The position numbers and the translations under genes are program-made. A DNA stretch of 64,000 nt. It comes from Spirodela intermedia. Taxonomy: Eukaryota; Streptophyta; Magnoliopsida; Alismatales; Araceae. Each line of letters opens with the position of its first letter. Position 1 is the first letter of the stretch. Below, one piece after another: positions 1 through 10,900 of this stretch. Under the pieces are notes generated by a model. The model saw only the letters and a program-made list of their open reading frames with translations. It ran no database searches and had not been told where the DNA came from. The stretch lies in NCBI GenBank assembly GCA_902729315.2, contig LR746273.1, positions 2,643,001 through 2,707,000 of the forward strand, given 5' to 3'.

Positions 1-343
1 TCTTCAATTTGGAATCCTAGGCCTAATGTGCCAACTCCAGCATCCGTGTGCACGACCTCATCCTAGAGGAATACATTTGTTGTTTGATGCATGGCCTATT
101 TCAGCGTATAGGATATGGTTTCATGAGAATATATTTTGTACTGATGGCGGTATGATGTGTATATCGTGTGACACCCGTTGGGGAGAGAGGGATTTTGAAC
201 TACTGGTTTTTGAATGGATTCACCTGTTCTGTTTTAATCAAGTTTTCTTATGAAAAATAATCGAAACTTTTGTTGCCATTTCTCTGCTTAGAAAGTTAAT
301 TTTAATTCAATGGGAAAATAAAGTTTGATATGGATCTCTGTAG

Positions 344-421
344 GCTCGTTCTGAGTCATTGAAAAGTGTCAACTCATCTCAAGATGACTATTCTCCTAAA
401 AGTGGCCTTCATAAGATGTAA
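344..421 (+). CDS. possible terminal exon of an unrecognised gene (partial)
   Basis: After a CTGTAG acceptor, an open frame of 26 codons including TAA reads ARSESLKSVNSSQDDYSPKS then GLHKM. It is hydrophilic and serine-rich, like many plant protein C-termini. The upstream part of the gene would lie before the window. A second candidate exon at about 104-149 follows a TTTCAG acceptor and reads YRIWFHENIFCTDG before a GT, but its phase does not join cleanly to this exon. I do not recognise the family. It could also be chance open frame in an intron or intergenic DNA. Confidence 0.25.
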   Translation, partial: ARSESLKSVNSSQDDYSPKSGLHKM

Positions 422-2393
422 CCACTCGGGGATTCAAAATTCTGTTAGTGAGGAATTTAAGTGCCATTTAAAGTTCTTAGTGTCATCTTAGCGGTCATTC
501 GTGAAGGAAAAATATCTTCACATCACCCAGAGCTCCCTTTTTTTGACGAGAGATGTCTTCATCGGTCTGTCATTGGTGAATCCGCCATTTAATAATTATA
601 TATATATATATTTATTTATTTACGTGAACTGTTTACGATTAAACTGAAGTTTTTTAAAGTAAACAGAATAGTAAGCTTTCTTTCTCTCAGTTGTTGATTT
701 GTGATTTCAGAAGTTTTTCCTCGGGTGGCATCGATTCCTGTTTGTCTTATTAACTTTATTTCCAAGAAATGCACTCCTTTTTCTACAAGTCATCTGAATT
801 AATAACCGATTCGCTTTTAAAAACATCTGAAAGCTTCTCTAAGTACTCATGTTTAGACTTAGGTTGTATCTTCTGACGAATAAACATTGTATCTGGTTAA
901 GGGATTTGCTATTAATGATCCTCTGTGTATGATGAAGGACATTATCATCACCTTCATCATGGCCTTTTTTTAATGGTAGATGGTGGATCCCTCACTCCTG
1001 CACCGTTCCATTCCTGCTTCTTCTATTTTATTGAGGGGATGATATTTGCTTTAAAAAACTACATGGTTGCATAAGACTAAAGACGACTTTTGGGCGTTTT
1101 CAAAGAATAGTCATAGTCACAGTGCATATTGTACCTGAAGGTGGAAGACGTTTTATTTATGATGAGTTGTCATACGCTGGGAGTTGATCCAGACGTGTGT
1201 AATATCTGAATATTTTTTTAAATCAGGTTTTTGAACTTTGGATTCCTCTCAGCAGCGTGCATCTATTTTTTTCTCTTTTAATTCTCCATTTGATCTCGTC
1301 TTCCATCTTCTGGTTTCATCTTCTATGGGAAATGTGGTGGGCTTCTTCATCTTGTTCCTCTCTTTGGCAGTTTTTTCAAGGAGCCCTTCCACCTTGGAGG
1401 TGGCTCAGGAGTTCCTTTTTATCTTGAGAGGGATTCTTCATGAGGCTCAACTCTAGTTTTACTCTAGACTCGTAGCGAGAAGACCATTTGAAACGTGATG
1501 AGAGGCAGTGTAGATCCCTTTTGAAGAAAATGGAATGCCAGAGCCTAGGATTGTTGGGGCATGATGGACAGATATTTTGGTTGCTTTTGGATGGAACCAA
1601 ATCTGTGGTAATTACAGAAAAAAGACATGGGATCAACATGAAACGCTAAGTTTCACTTGTGCAGAAGATTGAATTTATATCATCACTAGGCTGGACCTTT
1701 ACACTGGCCAGTTTAACTGAAGACTTCAAAAATATTCCCCAAGGCTACTTCTGTCTAACTTTGTATCTGAATGTGTGGAACATCTGACCTCAATGCCTGA
1801 TCCTTCGTGGATAAAACATTTATTCCGAATGGTAATCGATTATCATGAAAATGCTTCATTCGAGCCCGAGATTCATAGAAAAATACTTCGACTGAATGAT
1901 TAAATTATTCTACATAATTTTGCATTTGATTTACTCAATCATCTAATTTCCATCGTTTTCCATAACGCATTAGAATTGATGCCTTTGTTCATTTTAGTTT
2001 TTCCGCTGGGTGACCATACCTTCTTTCGTGTCATAAACTGTGCTCTTTGTGAATATGAGTCATGCAAATAGTACTGCAGGTGAGGGTTTTCTGTGCCAAA
2101 ATCGACTGTCAGCAAAGACATGTGGCATTAAAGGCGTTTCCAATTACCGGATCTTGAGCCACCTTATAATGTAGGCTAGCATATCCAGAAAGTTTCGTCA
2201 TACTGATGCAGAGCTCTTCCACTGATGGGTCTCTCGATCAGACAAATAGAATAGAATGTGAATTATGTACCGATGAGCGTTGTGTGACATTTGAGTGCAT
2301 CTTGAAAATTTGAGATGATCTGGACCATCCGTCTCTCCATATCAGAGCCTCCATTCCCTCGCCAAACCTGAAGTGGATGTGTGTTGGATGCAG
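422..2393. other. no recognisable gene; 5' flank or intron of the FMP32-like locus
   Basis: AT-rich sequence with scattered short open frames. I searched it by eye for the N-terminal half of the FMP32/MCUR1 family (mitochondrial presequence and the conserved block before the EHHFSTLQRETEKL exon) and did not find it. Either those exons lie before the window or the locus is 5'-truncated. Confidence 0.4.
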
Positions 2394-3114
2394 GAACACC
2401 ACTTCTCTACATTGCAACGTGAGACTGAGAAACTCAAAAATGATATTGAGAAGATGCAAACCGAACTGAAGTATGCCTCGTGATTTCACTACGAGAATCT
2501 GGTCCTTATCTCATCCAATACACAGACTTATGGAGAGAAATATTTTTTGGCCTAGGTACGAGATCGGCAAGGTCACTGCTGGGCTGCGTTTGGATTTAAA
2601 CCTTGGCAAAGAGGGTACGCTGGGCTGCGTTTGGATTTAAACCTTGAAAGAGGGTACGTGAATCAGAGATCTCTCTGCGTATGTATTATATATTGCATGC
2701 AAGTTCCTTAATTTCCGCGCTTAATCCTGATTATTTACCGTCGTCTCCTGGTTTCTTGTCAGGGATTAACTCTGGAGCAGCCGCTTATGTTCTTATTATT
2801 TCTAATACATAATTCTTTTCCTACTAATTGCAGGCGTATACGTGATGAGTTGGCGAACCAGAATACTGAAACGAGTGAACTTACCAATAAGCTTGATCGG
2901 GTGAGATTCATTTCCTATAACCGTGAACAAGAATGGATTTTCTTTTATGGGTAGATAATAATCTTTCTCGAGTTATTCTGAATGGAATTTCCAGGAGATT
3001 CATGCTCTGAAGGCCCAGCTCGAGGCAGCCAAGTACGACGTGATAAAGTACTGCATTGGAACCCTTGTTTCCATCACTGCTGCAGGCCTTGCGGTGATCC
3101 GTATCATACTGTAG
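2394..3114 (+). pseudogene. FMP32 / MCUR1-like (DUF1640) mitochondrial coiled-coil protein, 3' exons, frame disrupted
   Basis: Four exons match the C-terminal half of the plant FMP32 / CCDC90 / MCU-regulator-1 family: 2394-2470 (EHHFSTLQRETEKLKNDIEK), about 2556-2653 (YEIGKVTAGLRLDLNL), 2834-2900 (RIRDELANQNTETSELTNKL) and 2995-3114 (EIHALKAQLEAAKYDVIKYC, then a C-terminal membrane segment and TAG at 3112). Splice sites are canonical and the other phases agree. Family members sit in the inner mitochondrial membrane with a long coiled coil and one C-terminal transmembrane helix. The second of these exons carries a 41-bp tandem duplication that puts a TAA in frame at 2638-2640; using the donor of the first repeat copy avoids the stop but shifts the frame downstream. 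The N-terminal half was not found. I infer a decayed or truncated copy. An assembly error or a coding allele in which only one repeat is real remains possible. Confidence 0.6.
2578..2657 (+). repeat. 41-bp tandem duplication inside an exon
   Basis: Two adjacent copies begin GCTGGGCTGCGTTTGG at 2578 and 2619. The first is 41 bp; the second is 39 bp because it lacks a GC where the first reads CTTGGCAAAG and the second CTTGAAAG. The second copy gives the family-like residues LNLERG and a GTACGTG donor. The offset is not a multiple of three. Confidence 0.9.
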
Positions 3115-3364
3115 AAGGAAAAAGTTTGCAGCTTGAAGAAAACCCATTTTGTTCATCTCCCCGAGATGCGTGACGCTGATGCTCGTCATGAATATCTTAC
3201 CAATTGTTTTTTTCATGTTCTGTGAATCGAAAGGATCGTTCCCTTCTGATCAATCTGATTGCCCATTTTCTCGCGTAGTAGCATGGTGATTTGGGTCTTT
3301 CATGAATTCTCTGTGTTAGTTATAGCGTCAGTTGCAGGAGGGAAGGGCGCCACCAAGCCACCAT

Positions 3365-4846
3365 TCAGGTAGATCTCCTCTTCTTCATCTTCTTCAGCTT
3401 CTTCATCTTCTTCATCTTCTTCCGTCTTTCCCTGGAGCTACTGACTCTGACGAGGCCTCTCCCTGTTTCCTTCTCCGTCTTCGCCGGCTCGAAAACCTCC
3501 TTCTTCGAGGAGTCCAACAGCTCCCTGGAGCATCCGAGGAGGACGCCCCTCGCCGCCGCGTCGTCACAGAGCCGCCGCACTGAGTCGAACCTCCCGCTCC
3601 TGCAGAGCTTGGCGATCAGCAGGTCATAGACCGGCCCGCAATCCTGGGGCGCGCAGAGGCCGCGCATATGGTCGAACACCTCGAGGGCAATATCCAGGCT
3701 CTCCACCCCGCAGAGCAGCCCGACGAGGCGGCGGAAGAAGCGCGGCTCGGGAGCCACTCCATCTTCCAGCATCTGCCTGATGACTCTGTTCCCCCTGATG
3801 AACCTCCCCGTCAGGTACAGCACCCTGGCCACGAGGTAGTAGCTGATCCAGTCCGCCGGGGGCCGCTTGCCCTCGGCCCGCCTCATCGACTGGAGGACGC
3901 TGTAGGCCTCCTTCACCCTCCTCGCCCTCGCCAGGCAAGACAGCAGGATGTTGCCGCTCACGGCGGCGGGGGCCTCGCCGGCGGCCCTCATCTCCGCCAT
4001 CACGCTGAAGGCCTCCGGCACCAGCGCCGAGGGGTTGAACTTGAGGTTCCGCTCGCAGAGGCATCGGAGGAGCGCGTCGTAGGCAGCGCGGCCGGGGCGC
4101 GCGCCCGCGGACTTCATTTCCTCGAGCACCTTCCGCGCCTCCCTCGCGTTCCTCCCCACGCACCACCCGTGTAGGAGGCTCCGGCTGGCGGCGGCCATCT
4201 CCGCCGCCCCGAGCTCACCGCGGTAGCGTCCGACGAGTCCCGCCGCCCTCTCGGCGTGCCCGCGGCCGCATAGCGCATGCACCACGGCGAGGATCCTCTC
4301 CGAGGTAATCGGTCTTCTTCCTCCTGCTGCGGCTCCTTGCATTTTGAGCAGGCGGAGGCAGTCGTCTGGGCGGCCGAGCTTGACCAGGAACTCGGCGGCG
4401 AAGGCGAAGGTGTCGGCTTCCATGTGGCGGTGGTCCCTCTGGAGGTCGGAGATGAGGATGCCCATGGCGGGAGCGTCGCCCCTGGCCGCGAAGGTGCGGA
4501 TGGCTCGGGTGAAGGGGTCCCCCCAGAGGGCGTCCTGGGTCCGCCGGCGGGACCAGGCGAAGAAACGGAGGAGCCTCCGGGTGTCGCCGGCGCCGGCGTC
4601 ACAGGAATCGAAGACCTGGCTGACCAGGGAGGGGGAGACCTGGATGTCCAGCTGATCGAGGGCCGATTCCATCTCGTCTAGGCCCCCAACGCCGTCGACC
4701 ACGACCTCGCGGAGCAGCTGCAGCGGCTGGTGGTGCTGCCGCCGCTCGTCCTCCTCCTCCCCGCGGTGCCTGGAGAAGCGCCGAAGGGAGGAGGGGTTCC
4801 GACGGGAAGGCCGCATGCAGAGGAGACGGCGAGCCACCGCCTCCAT
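3365..4846 (-). CDS. P-type pentatricopeptide repeat protein, probably mitochondrial (At5g61370-like)
   Basis: Intronless 493-aa reading frame, typical of plant PPR genes. The N-terminus (MEAVARRLLCMRPSRR) is rich in Arg and poor in acidic residues, as in mitochondrial presequences. From about residue 75 it follows the pattern of a short P-type PPR protein: DTRRLLRFFAWSRR near the start, then degenerate 35-residue repeats such as AAYDALLRCLCERNLKFN, VSGNILLSCLARARRVKEAY and VYDLLIAKLCRSGRFDSVRR. Layout and length resemble Arabidopsis At5g61370. PPR proteins bind organellar RNA for processing, splicing or stability; the target here cannot be read. The last residues are a lysine/methionine tail coded by a CTTCTTCAT-type microsatellite (3379-3422 on the plus strand), so the C-terminus may vary between individuals. 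A 31-bp CT tract lies in the 5' leader. Confidence 0.85.
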   Translation of the reverse strand: MEAVARRLLCMRPSRRNPSSLRRFSRHRGEEEDERRQHHQPLQLLREVVVDGVGGLDEMESALDQLDIQVSPSLVSQVFDSCDAGAGDTRRLLRFFAWSRRRTQDALWGDPFTRAIRTFAARGDAPAMGILISDLQRDHRHMEADTFAFAAEFLVKLGRPDDCLRLLKMQGAAAGGRRPITSERILAVVHALCGRGHAERAAGLVGRYRGELGAAEMAAASRSLLHGWCVGRNAREARKVLEEMKSAGARPGRAAYDALLRCLCERNLKFNPSALVPEAFSVMAEMRAAGEAPAAVSGNILLSCLARARRVKEAYSVLQSMRRAEGKRPPADWISYYLVARVLYLTGRFIRGNRVIRQMLEDGVAPEPRFFRRLVGLLCGVESLDIALEVFDHMRGLCAPQDCGPVYDLLIAKLCRSGRFDSVRRLCDDAAARGVLLGCSRELLDSSKKEVFEPAKTEKETGRGLVRVSSSRERRKKMKKMKKLKKMKKRRST

Positions 4847-4930
4847 GGTTGCCGCGCCCGCCGTTGTCCCTCCTCGGACAGAAGAAGAGCGGGGGATCTC
4901 TCCCGGTGAGATGACTGATATGCCATTCCC

Positions 4931-4932
<2 letters not shown>

Positions 4933-4963
<31 letters not shown>
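4933..4963. repeat. (CT)n microsatellite in the 5' leader of the PPR gene
   Basis: Uninterrupted CT/GA dinucleotides about 87 bp upstream of the ATG at 4846; on the transcribed strand it reads (GA)n. Such tracts can bind BASIC PENTACYSTEINE proteins in plants; that role here is inference. Confidence 0.9.
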
Positions 4964-4965
<2 letters not shown>

Positions 4966-5699
4966 GTCGCGCTGTTGTGAGAGGGGAACAAGAAGATGGG
5001 GGCTCTCTTCCTCCGAGATTGGTGAGAGTGGGCTGATTCTGGTCAGCAATAATTAGGGTTCTTTTCCACTCAGTAGGCTGCCTAATTTAGTGGTGGTTCG
5101 ATCTCAGGGTTCTTGAAGGATCTTACCCGATCTGAGCTATCAACCTTTGTCGGCCACATTGATCGCCGATTCGTCCACATTATTCCTCCTGAACGATGCA
5201 ACCCCATCTGGGTCCTGGGCTTCTTCCAAGACCTGCAGAATGAGCCACCCGCCAGATCTATTGGGCAAGCCTACTAGTGCTCCGTGAAGGCAAGAGGGAA
5301 GAACTCGACGGGGGACAAATTGGTCGGCATCATTTAACGGCGCCGTCGTCATCACCGTAGGCTGACTTGGACTCGGTCCAAATGTCAACGTCTTCTCCCG
5401 ACTATGAGGAAAACGATAGTTGCTATTTTATATCCAAGGTCAAAGTATTTTTTGTATTGTTCCTGGAGAAGGGGAGAAGGGGGGGTCGCTTCGTGTTCTT
5501 CGGACAGCCAACAATGGCGGCGAATAATGCTGTTGGATCGGGTCAAGATTCTCGGAACTGCAGTCTTTAATGAATGGAGGAAAAAAATTGTCTAGGGTTC
5601 TGGTTGAGATCGTCTCTGCGATGCAGGATTAGGGTTTTCGTCATCATCGCCTCCCCCACGGACGGCCGCCGGAGGGAGGAGGGGTTGTCGCCCCGCCGC
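4964..5699. other. intergenic region between the PPR gene and the carrier gene
   Basis: It holds the upstream region of the minus-strand PPR gene and the 3' flank of the minus-strand carrier gene. Short open frames are not conserved with anything I recognise. No RNA gene or mobile element is visible. Confidence 0.5.
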
Positions 5700-6686
5700 C
5701 TACAGGTCCTTGGGGAGGAGCTTGCGGACCTGCTCGAGGGTGACGAAGAGGACGATGGTGAAGGGCCCCTGGCGGGACACGGTAGGGATGAAGCCCTTGT
5801 ACAGCGCCATGGGCCCCTCCGCCCTCACCGTCTTCAGCGCGCAGTCAATCGCTCCGGCGTACGGCGGCGCCGCCCCGGGCTCCACTTTCATGTTCATGAC
5901 GCGAGTCTTGATCACGTCCACCGGGTTGGAAGCCAGCGCCGCCACGAAGCCCGCCGCGAAGCTGGCGGTGACGTGGGTCCCCAGGCCGTCGGCCATGGCG
6001 CCGCTCTCCAGGATCGCCTCCTTCGCCTGGTCATAGGTCGCCAGCTGCGACGCCGTCACGATCATCGCCCTGTTGATCGTCAGAGAGGAGCCCCTCCACA
6101 GGCTGCCCACCCCTTCGCTGCGCACCATGCGGGCGATGGCGTCGCCCACGCCGCGGTAGTTGCGGCGCTCCGCCGCCGGGAGCCGCCCGTCGGCCTGCAT
6201 CCGTACCATTGCGACGTCGGCGGGGTTGCCCACGGCGGCGCCGACGCCACCAGCGACCAGCCCGGCGGCGATCTTCTTGTGGAGAGCGAGGTTCCCGCCG
6301 TCCGGAGAGGACCACTTAGTCTTGAGGATGTCGTAGAGGCCCATCCGGGTTGTAGAGTAGAGAGTTTGCCGGAGCATGGTGGCGGAGACGCCGGCGAAGA
6401 GCCCGGCGGGACCATCGGCCTTTAGAATCTGCATCCCCACGCCGACGGGGCTGAGACGGGGCAGCTGCGGCGGCGGGACGGGGTGGGGGTGGAAGCCCGC
6501 GACGGCAGCGGCGCCGGGGGCCTGGAAGGCCAGAGCCGGGCGGAGCGCGGCGGCGGTATTCGGGACGGCGGCCGTCGCGGCCTCTCCCTGGAGCTGCATT
6601 CGGACCTTGATGAGGTCGAGCGGGTGGGTGGAGCAGCCGGCCACGATTGAGGCGATGCCACCCTCGACGAATCCCTTCAAACCCAT
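5700..6686 (-). CDS. DIC1: mitochondrial dicarboxylate carrier (uncoupling-protein type, DIC/UCP5-like)
   Basis: Intronless 328-aa member of the mitochondrial carrier family. The start at 6686 gives MGLKGFVEGGIASIVAGCST, as in Arabidopsis DIC1-3. Three repeats carry the carrier signature on odd-numbered helices: HPLDLIKVRMQ (residues 21-31), NPADVAMVRMQADGRLP and NPVDVIKTRVMNMKV. The matching regions GLFAGVSATMLRQTLYSTTR, SLWRGSSLTINRAM and ALYKGFIPTVSRQGPFT are also present. DIC proteins exchange malate, oxaloacetate, succinate and other dicarboxylates for phosphate or sulfate across the inner mitochondrial membrane. The loop after the first helix pair is long and rich in Ala and Pro. An in-frame ATG at 6821 would add 45 residues including a serine/leucine stretch coded by the GA tract; I prefer 6686 because it matches the family start. 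Confidence 0.93.
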   Translation of the reverse strand: MGLKGFVEGGIASIVAGCSTHPLDLIKVRMQLQGEAATAAVPNTAAALRPALAFQAPGAAAVAGFHPHPVPPPQLPRLSPVGVGMQILKADGPAGLFAGVSATMLRQTLYSTTRMGLYDILKTKWSSPDGGNLALHKKIAAGLVAGGVGAAVGNPADVAMVRMQADGRLPAAERRNYRGVGDAIARMVRSEGVGSLWRGSSLTINRAMIVTASQLATYDQAKEAILESGAMADGLGTHVTASFAAGFVAALASNPVDVIKTRVMNMKVEPGAAPPYAGAIDCALKTVRAEGPMALYKGFIPTVSRQGPFTIVLFVTLEQVRKLLPKDL

Positions 6687-6732
6687 TTCTCCAACTTTGG
6701 CGGAAGAGACGGCGGCGGATACGAAGAAACCG

Positions 6733-6749
6733 GAGAGAGAGAGAGAGAG
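6733..6749. repeat. (GA)n tract in the 5' leader of the dicarboxylate carrier gene
   Basis: GA dinucleotides about 47 bp upstream of the start codon at 6686. If transcribed it lies in the leader of the carrier mRNA, one of several GA/CT tracts close to start codons in this window. Confidence 0.8.
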
Positions 6750-7759
6750 GGTCTCCGACGGTGGCGTCTCTCCGGCGACGACGGCGGTGGTGGTGGTTGT
6801 AGAGAGAGAGGCGATGGCCACTTATAGGCGGGGGAGGAGGGCCCACGCGGGAAGACGAGGGAGGAGAGAGGAAGCCAGCGGAGGGGGGGCGGCAGCGGCG
6901 GGGGTTCTCCTCGTGGCCATCCAGGGGAGGTAAGATGCTCCGCGCTCCTTCCCGTTTACTCCTTCCTTCTCCACAGTCGGCACATATCGCCGGCGCAGCC
7001 AATCGCTGACCTATTGACTTCGACAGTTTGTGGGCCCCACGCGCAAACCCCCAACCATCTGACGGACACTGCGCACCGATCCAAGTCCACAGACGAAGCC
7101 CGCTCCATCGTACCGGTGAAGACGATTCAACGCTGTTCGAGCGCCTTCACACCGTTGGAAGGATACCACCGGTCAAAGTCTACGAGGAGGCCTCCAGAGG
7201 ACACACGAAGAGGCCGAGTCCGAGATAGTGCGGGCTCAGTCAACTTTAGAGACAAAAAAGTCCAAGAAATGGGCTCCGACCTTACGCTCTCCTCACAGAG
7301 CTGAGGCCCAGTCCTCCCAGAAAACAGTAAGAGAGAAGAGAGAGAGTGAGAGAGATGGACGACGGTCAGCTAGTGAGAGACAGTGACCAAGCAAGTCCCG
7401 ACCTCTCTCCTTGACCAGAAGGTGCTCTCCGAGATCCCGGCTTTCTGACAGGACGATTAAAAGATTACCATTTTTAGACGCGGGAGAACAGGTTGAAGAT
7501 CCTTGACGGCGGCGCCAAGATCACGGGAGGATCATCGCCAAGATGGGGGGAGGAAAAAAAATGCGGCTCCTTTTTTTGGGGAGTTATCTGCTTGCTTGCC
7601 GATGTCGCCAAGAAAAATCGTTGACGGCGCGAAGACGAAACAATAAAAGGAAACAAAGCTCAAAACTCACACACAAGTCGTGCCTGCCAAAGCACGTCCC
7701 GTTCTCCTCCCCGGAGCTCCTCCTCCAGCACACATACATACACACCCTGAAGAGAGTCC

Positions 7760-7762
<3 letters not shown>
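6750..7762. other. intergenic region, no recognisable gene
   Basis: Carrier promoter side (minus strand) followed by the 3' side of the SH3P2-like gene. Only short unconserved open frames, some of them coding GA-derived Arg/Glu or Ser/Leu runs. Nothing further seen. Confidence 0.5.

Positions 7763-7798
<36 letters not shown>
7763..7798. repeat. (CT)n tract directly after the SH3P2 stop codon
   Basis: About 36 bp of CT/GA repeat. On the minus strand the TAG at 7799-7797 overlaps the start of the GA run, so the 3' UTR of the SH3P2-like mRNA would begin with (GA)n. Confidence 0.9.
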
Positions 7799-7799
<1 letters not shown>

Positions 7800-7947
7800 G
7801 AAGCCCTCGGCGATCTTGCTGGCGAGAATGCGCTCTCGCTTCTCGATGAACGCATAAGGGAACCACCCCGCCTTCCCTCTGGACTCGCCTTCCGCCCATC
7901 CATTATTTGACACCTGCGAGCACAGAAACGACCATCATCATCATTAG

Positions 7948-7989
<42 letters not shown>

Positions 7990-10900
7990 AATGCACGCAG
8001 TGTGTAGAACATGGCGTGGTACAGACGAGGGTTACCTTCCTCACGACGACGAAATCACCGACGGAGAGGCTGAGCTCAACGTCGGACTCTGCCCGGTACG
8101 ACTGCATTACCTGCATCAGCGGATGAGGGCCATCAATCCTCACAATCACAGGCTCATCTTTCTAGCAATTCTGAGCAAGATCAGCTGCAAGAGGAGATTT
8201 TTCCATGCGATGAATCCTGGGTACTACCTCCCCTAAAAAGTAGTCGCCGAATTCGGTGGAGCTCTCGAAGGATTGAGGGGGAAACATTCCATTGGGCTCC
8301 TCATAGTGAGCGGGCGGAGGCGGTGGTGGCGGCGGCTGGCTGTCGGCAGCCGGGCTTGGAGCGGCTTCGATCCGCTGGCGCTCCGACACCATCTAAACAA
8401 TCCCACAGCGCGGAAAAGGAAAAGAGAGCGAGGGGTTGAATGAAGAAGGAAAGAAAAATCAGAGGTGCCCATCAGTTTGGGATCGGTCATTCACCTCCCC
8501 CTCGAGCTGATCAAGAATTTGTAGCACTCTCTGGTGGTATGCACGCTCTGATTCAACCTTCACCCATCAAAGATATTAATGAGAAGAAGAAGCAGAAGAA
8601 GAAGAAGTCATCGCTTATATACCATGGCAATGAGCCGTTGTAGGGTTAGCCTCTGCTGTTGTGCCTCCACTGCGGCCATGGCTGCCGTGGCTTCTTTTCC
8701 CAAGTTGGCTACGCTCGACTTGAGCTCCTGCAGCTTGGAGTCAGCAGCTTCCAGTCTTGAAATGAGGTCAACGTTTCCGGGGGATTCCCTAGTTTTCATC
8801 TGCCGCTTGAACACCTCGATAGACTGCATGAGGATTGAAGCCCCAAGATAATGATATAATCAGAGTACAAGGCCATTGCAGATAATCTCTGATGAAAAAA
8901 ACATCCAAACAAATCATAAGCATAGAAATTGTGCTCCTATTTTAATTTTAAAAATAAAATAAAATTCTCAAAGACCGTGGGAAATATGCCGGTAGCAAGC
9001 AATCATCGCATAAAAGGGCCAAGAGTATGAGCAATTTTCAGCTCTAAAAGGGGAATCTAGGTCTAGCTAAATCGGGTGAAATTTAATAATTTCTTCATAA
9101 AATAAGTAGTTAAAATGTGGCGTGGCATAAGCAAACCTGAGCTTCGGCTTCTTGTCGCATTCTATCGTACCGCTGTGCAAGGTGACGCGCATCCTCCAGC
9201 GGAGCACCCATTACCATCGCTCTTAATGGCTCTGCGACCTGAAAATTGTGGCATTAACCCGATTAATGGAGCAACACACTAAAAAAAGGAAGGAAATGGA
9301 AGCAATGAGAAATATCATGAGCGATGGTCGATGACATTAGACCTAATCGAAGATCAAAAATAAGAAAATGGATACAAAAATAAAAAACCAAAATGGGTGA
9401 GTTTGAGCTGCTCGAGGGATCTGATTGCCCTGAAGGAGGCCAGGAGTATTCACTGATAGCAGTTGTATCAAATTATCAAAGCCAACATTTGGCCATGACT
9501 GAGATGCATCCACGAACCCTCAGTAACTTCTCAATATTTATACAAAACCACTTGAACGTTGGCCGAATCACCAAAGAAAATGATATAATATATGCTTGGA
9601 CAGCATACTCATCTAAGCAATCATGTGCCAGTCAACCATTCTTGGAACAAGATGCAACACGTAGATAAGGTAGGGAGCTACTAGAATGCACAATGAGTAC
9701 GTAGATATCTGCCAAATGTCTGCTAAAAGGGTGGCATTCTACCAAAAATATATTCTTAGCGATCTGTAGATCCTGCACAGAGAAAATGAGATTTCATCAT
9801 CACCAGGATTAAGTATGAAGCTTTTGCATGAAGCATCATTAACTATGGGTATCTCCTGATGTATTTCAGAAGGTATACATGTCGCTGTTTTTCAAGATTC
9901 CCACCCTTATATTCATAATGGGTAAACTTTTGCTCCTCTCTCGTTTTATTTCAACTCTTTTTTATGCTCCTCTTTCCCATTCAACTTCTGTATACATTCC
10001 TCTACCTTATCTTTTCTCATTTAACCTTTTCATCGGGAAACAGGCAGTTACAATAATACTAATCCAAATCACAATCAGAATCAAAATTAGTGTCAGCCCT
10101 ACTCACTTGTTGAGAACAATGCTGAAATATTTATCAATTACGATAAGTATTGGCAGATATGAAAGTACCCAGAATTAGTGCTAGAACTATGTTATATTGT
10201 CTAGTATGGACCGGGTCAGCCCATATAGTAGTTACACGATTAGGGTCGTGCGTTATTGTCTAATAAAGTTTTGCCTAGTGACTCTGATATGGTGGAGTAG
10301 GCAAAATTCAAGGAAAGGAGATGAATCAGAACCACCGATTTCATTTATTTTTTTTCACACAATAGATACCACGAGAGATACGAAACTTTTTTAACCTTGA
10401 CATCAAATCTTCAGGAAAGATATATTGAAGCATGTTTGGTTAAAAAATTACTATGATTCTATCAAAATGTTTAAGAGATTATCAAAGATCATCTTTAAGG
10501 TCAGAGTTTGAATCTCAAGATGGTTGATCAAAAGTTTAAACTCAACACATTTTATTACTGTTGAATCGAATATCACAGAAACACAACAAACAAACAAGAT
10601 CGAAGCAGAAAATCAAATCGAGAGAGAGAGAGAGAGAGAGAGGAAGTTTTCTTTTGATTAATCGCTCTAGGGTTACATCTCGAGTCGATATATATACAAC
10701 CCCCCCTCTCCCAACCCCAAACAGGGCCTTTTGACGAATACCTTCGTCAAACCCAACTCACATCTATGAACCAAAACCAAAAATAACCATTTGTTAAAAG
10801 CAGAGGGTGCCAGAATCATATAAGTCAGATGGCTATTATGAATAGCAGGAGTATTTTAGATACTTATCTAGCTGCCATCAGACTATTCACAACCACAGAA

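Noticed and set aside
3624-4602. Long open frames on both strands inside the PPR gene at 3365-4846
   Set aside because: They are GC-rich shadow frames of the PPR coding sequence with no recognisable domain.
5574-6425. 283-codon plus-strand frame opposite the carrier gene
   Set aside because: Antisense shadow of a well-supported GC-rich coding region; His/Arg-rich, no family match.
6687-6821. 45-residue N-terminal extension of the carrier from an upstream ATG
   Set aside because: Family members begin at MGLKGF; the extension is low-complexity Thr/Ser/Leu partly coded by the GA tract.
7660-8149. Open frames with ERERER or LSLSLS runs around the SH3P2 3' end
   Set aside because: Translations of GA/CT microsatellites. 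Only the spliced exons 7797-7913 and 8036-8110 code SH3 sequence.
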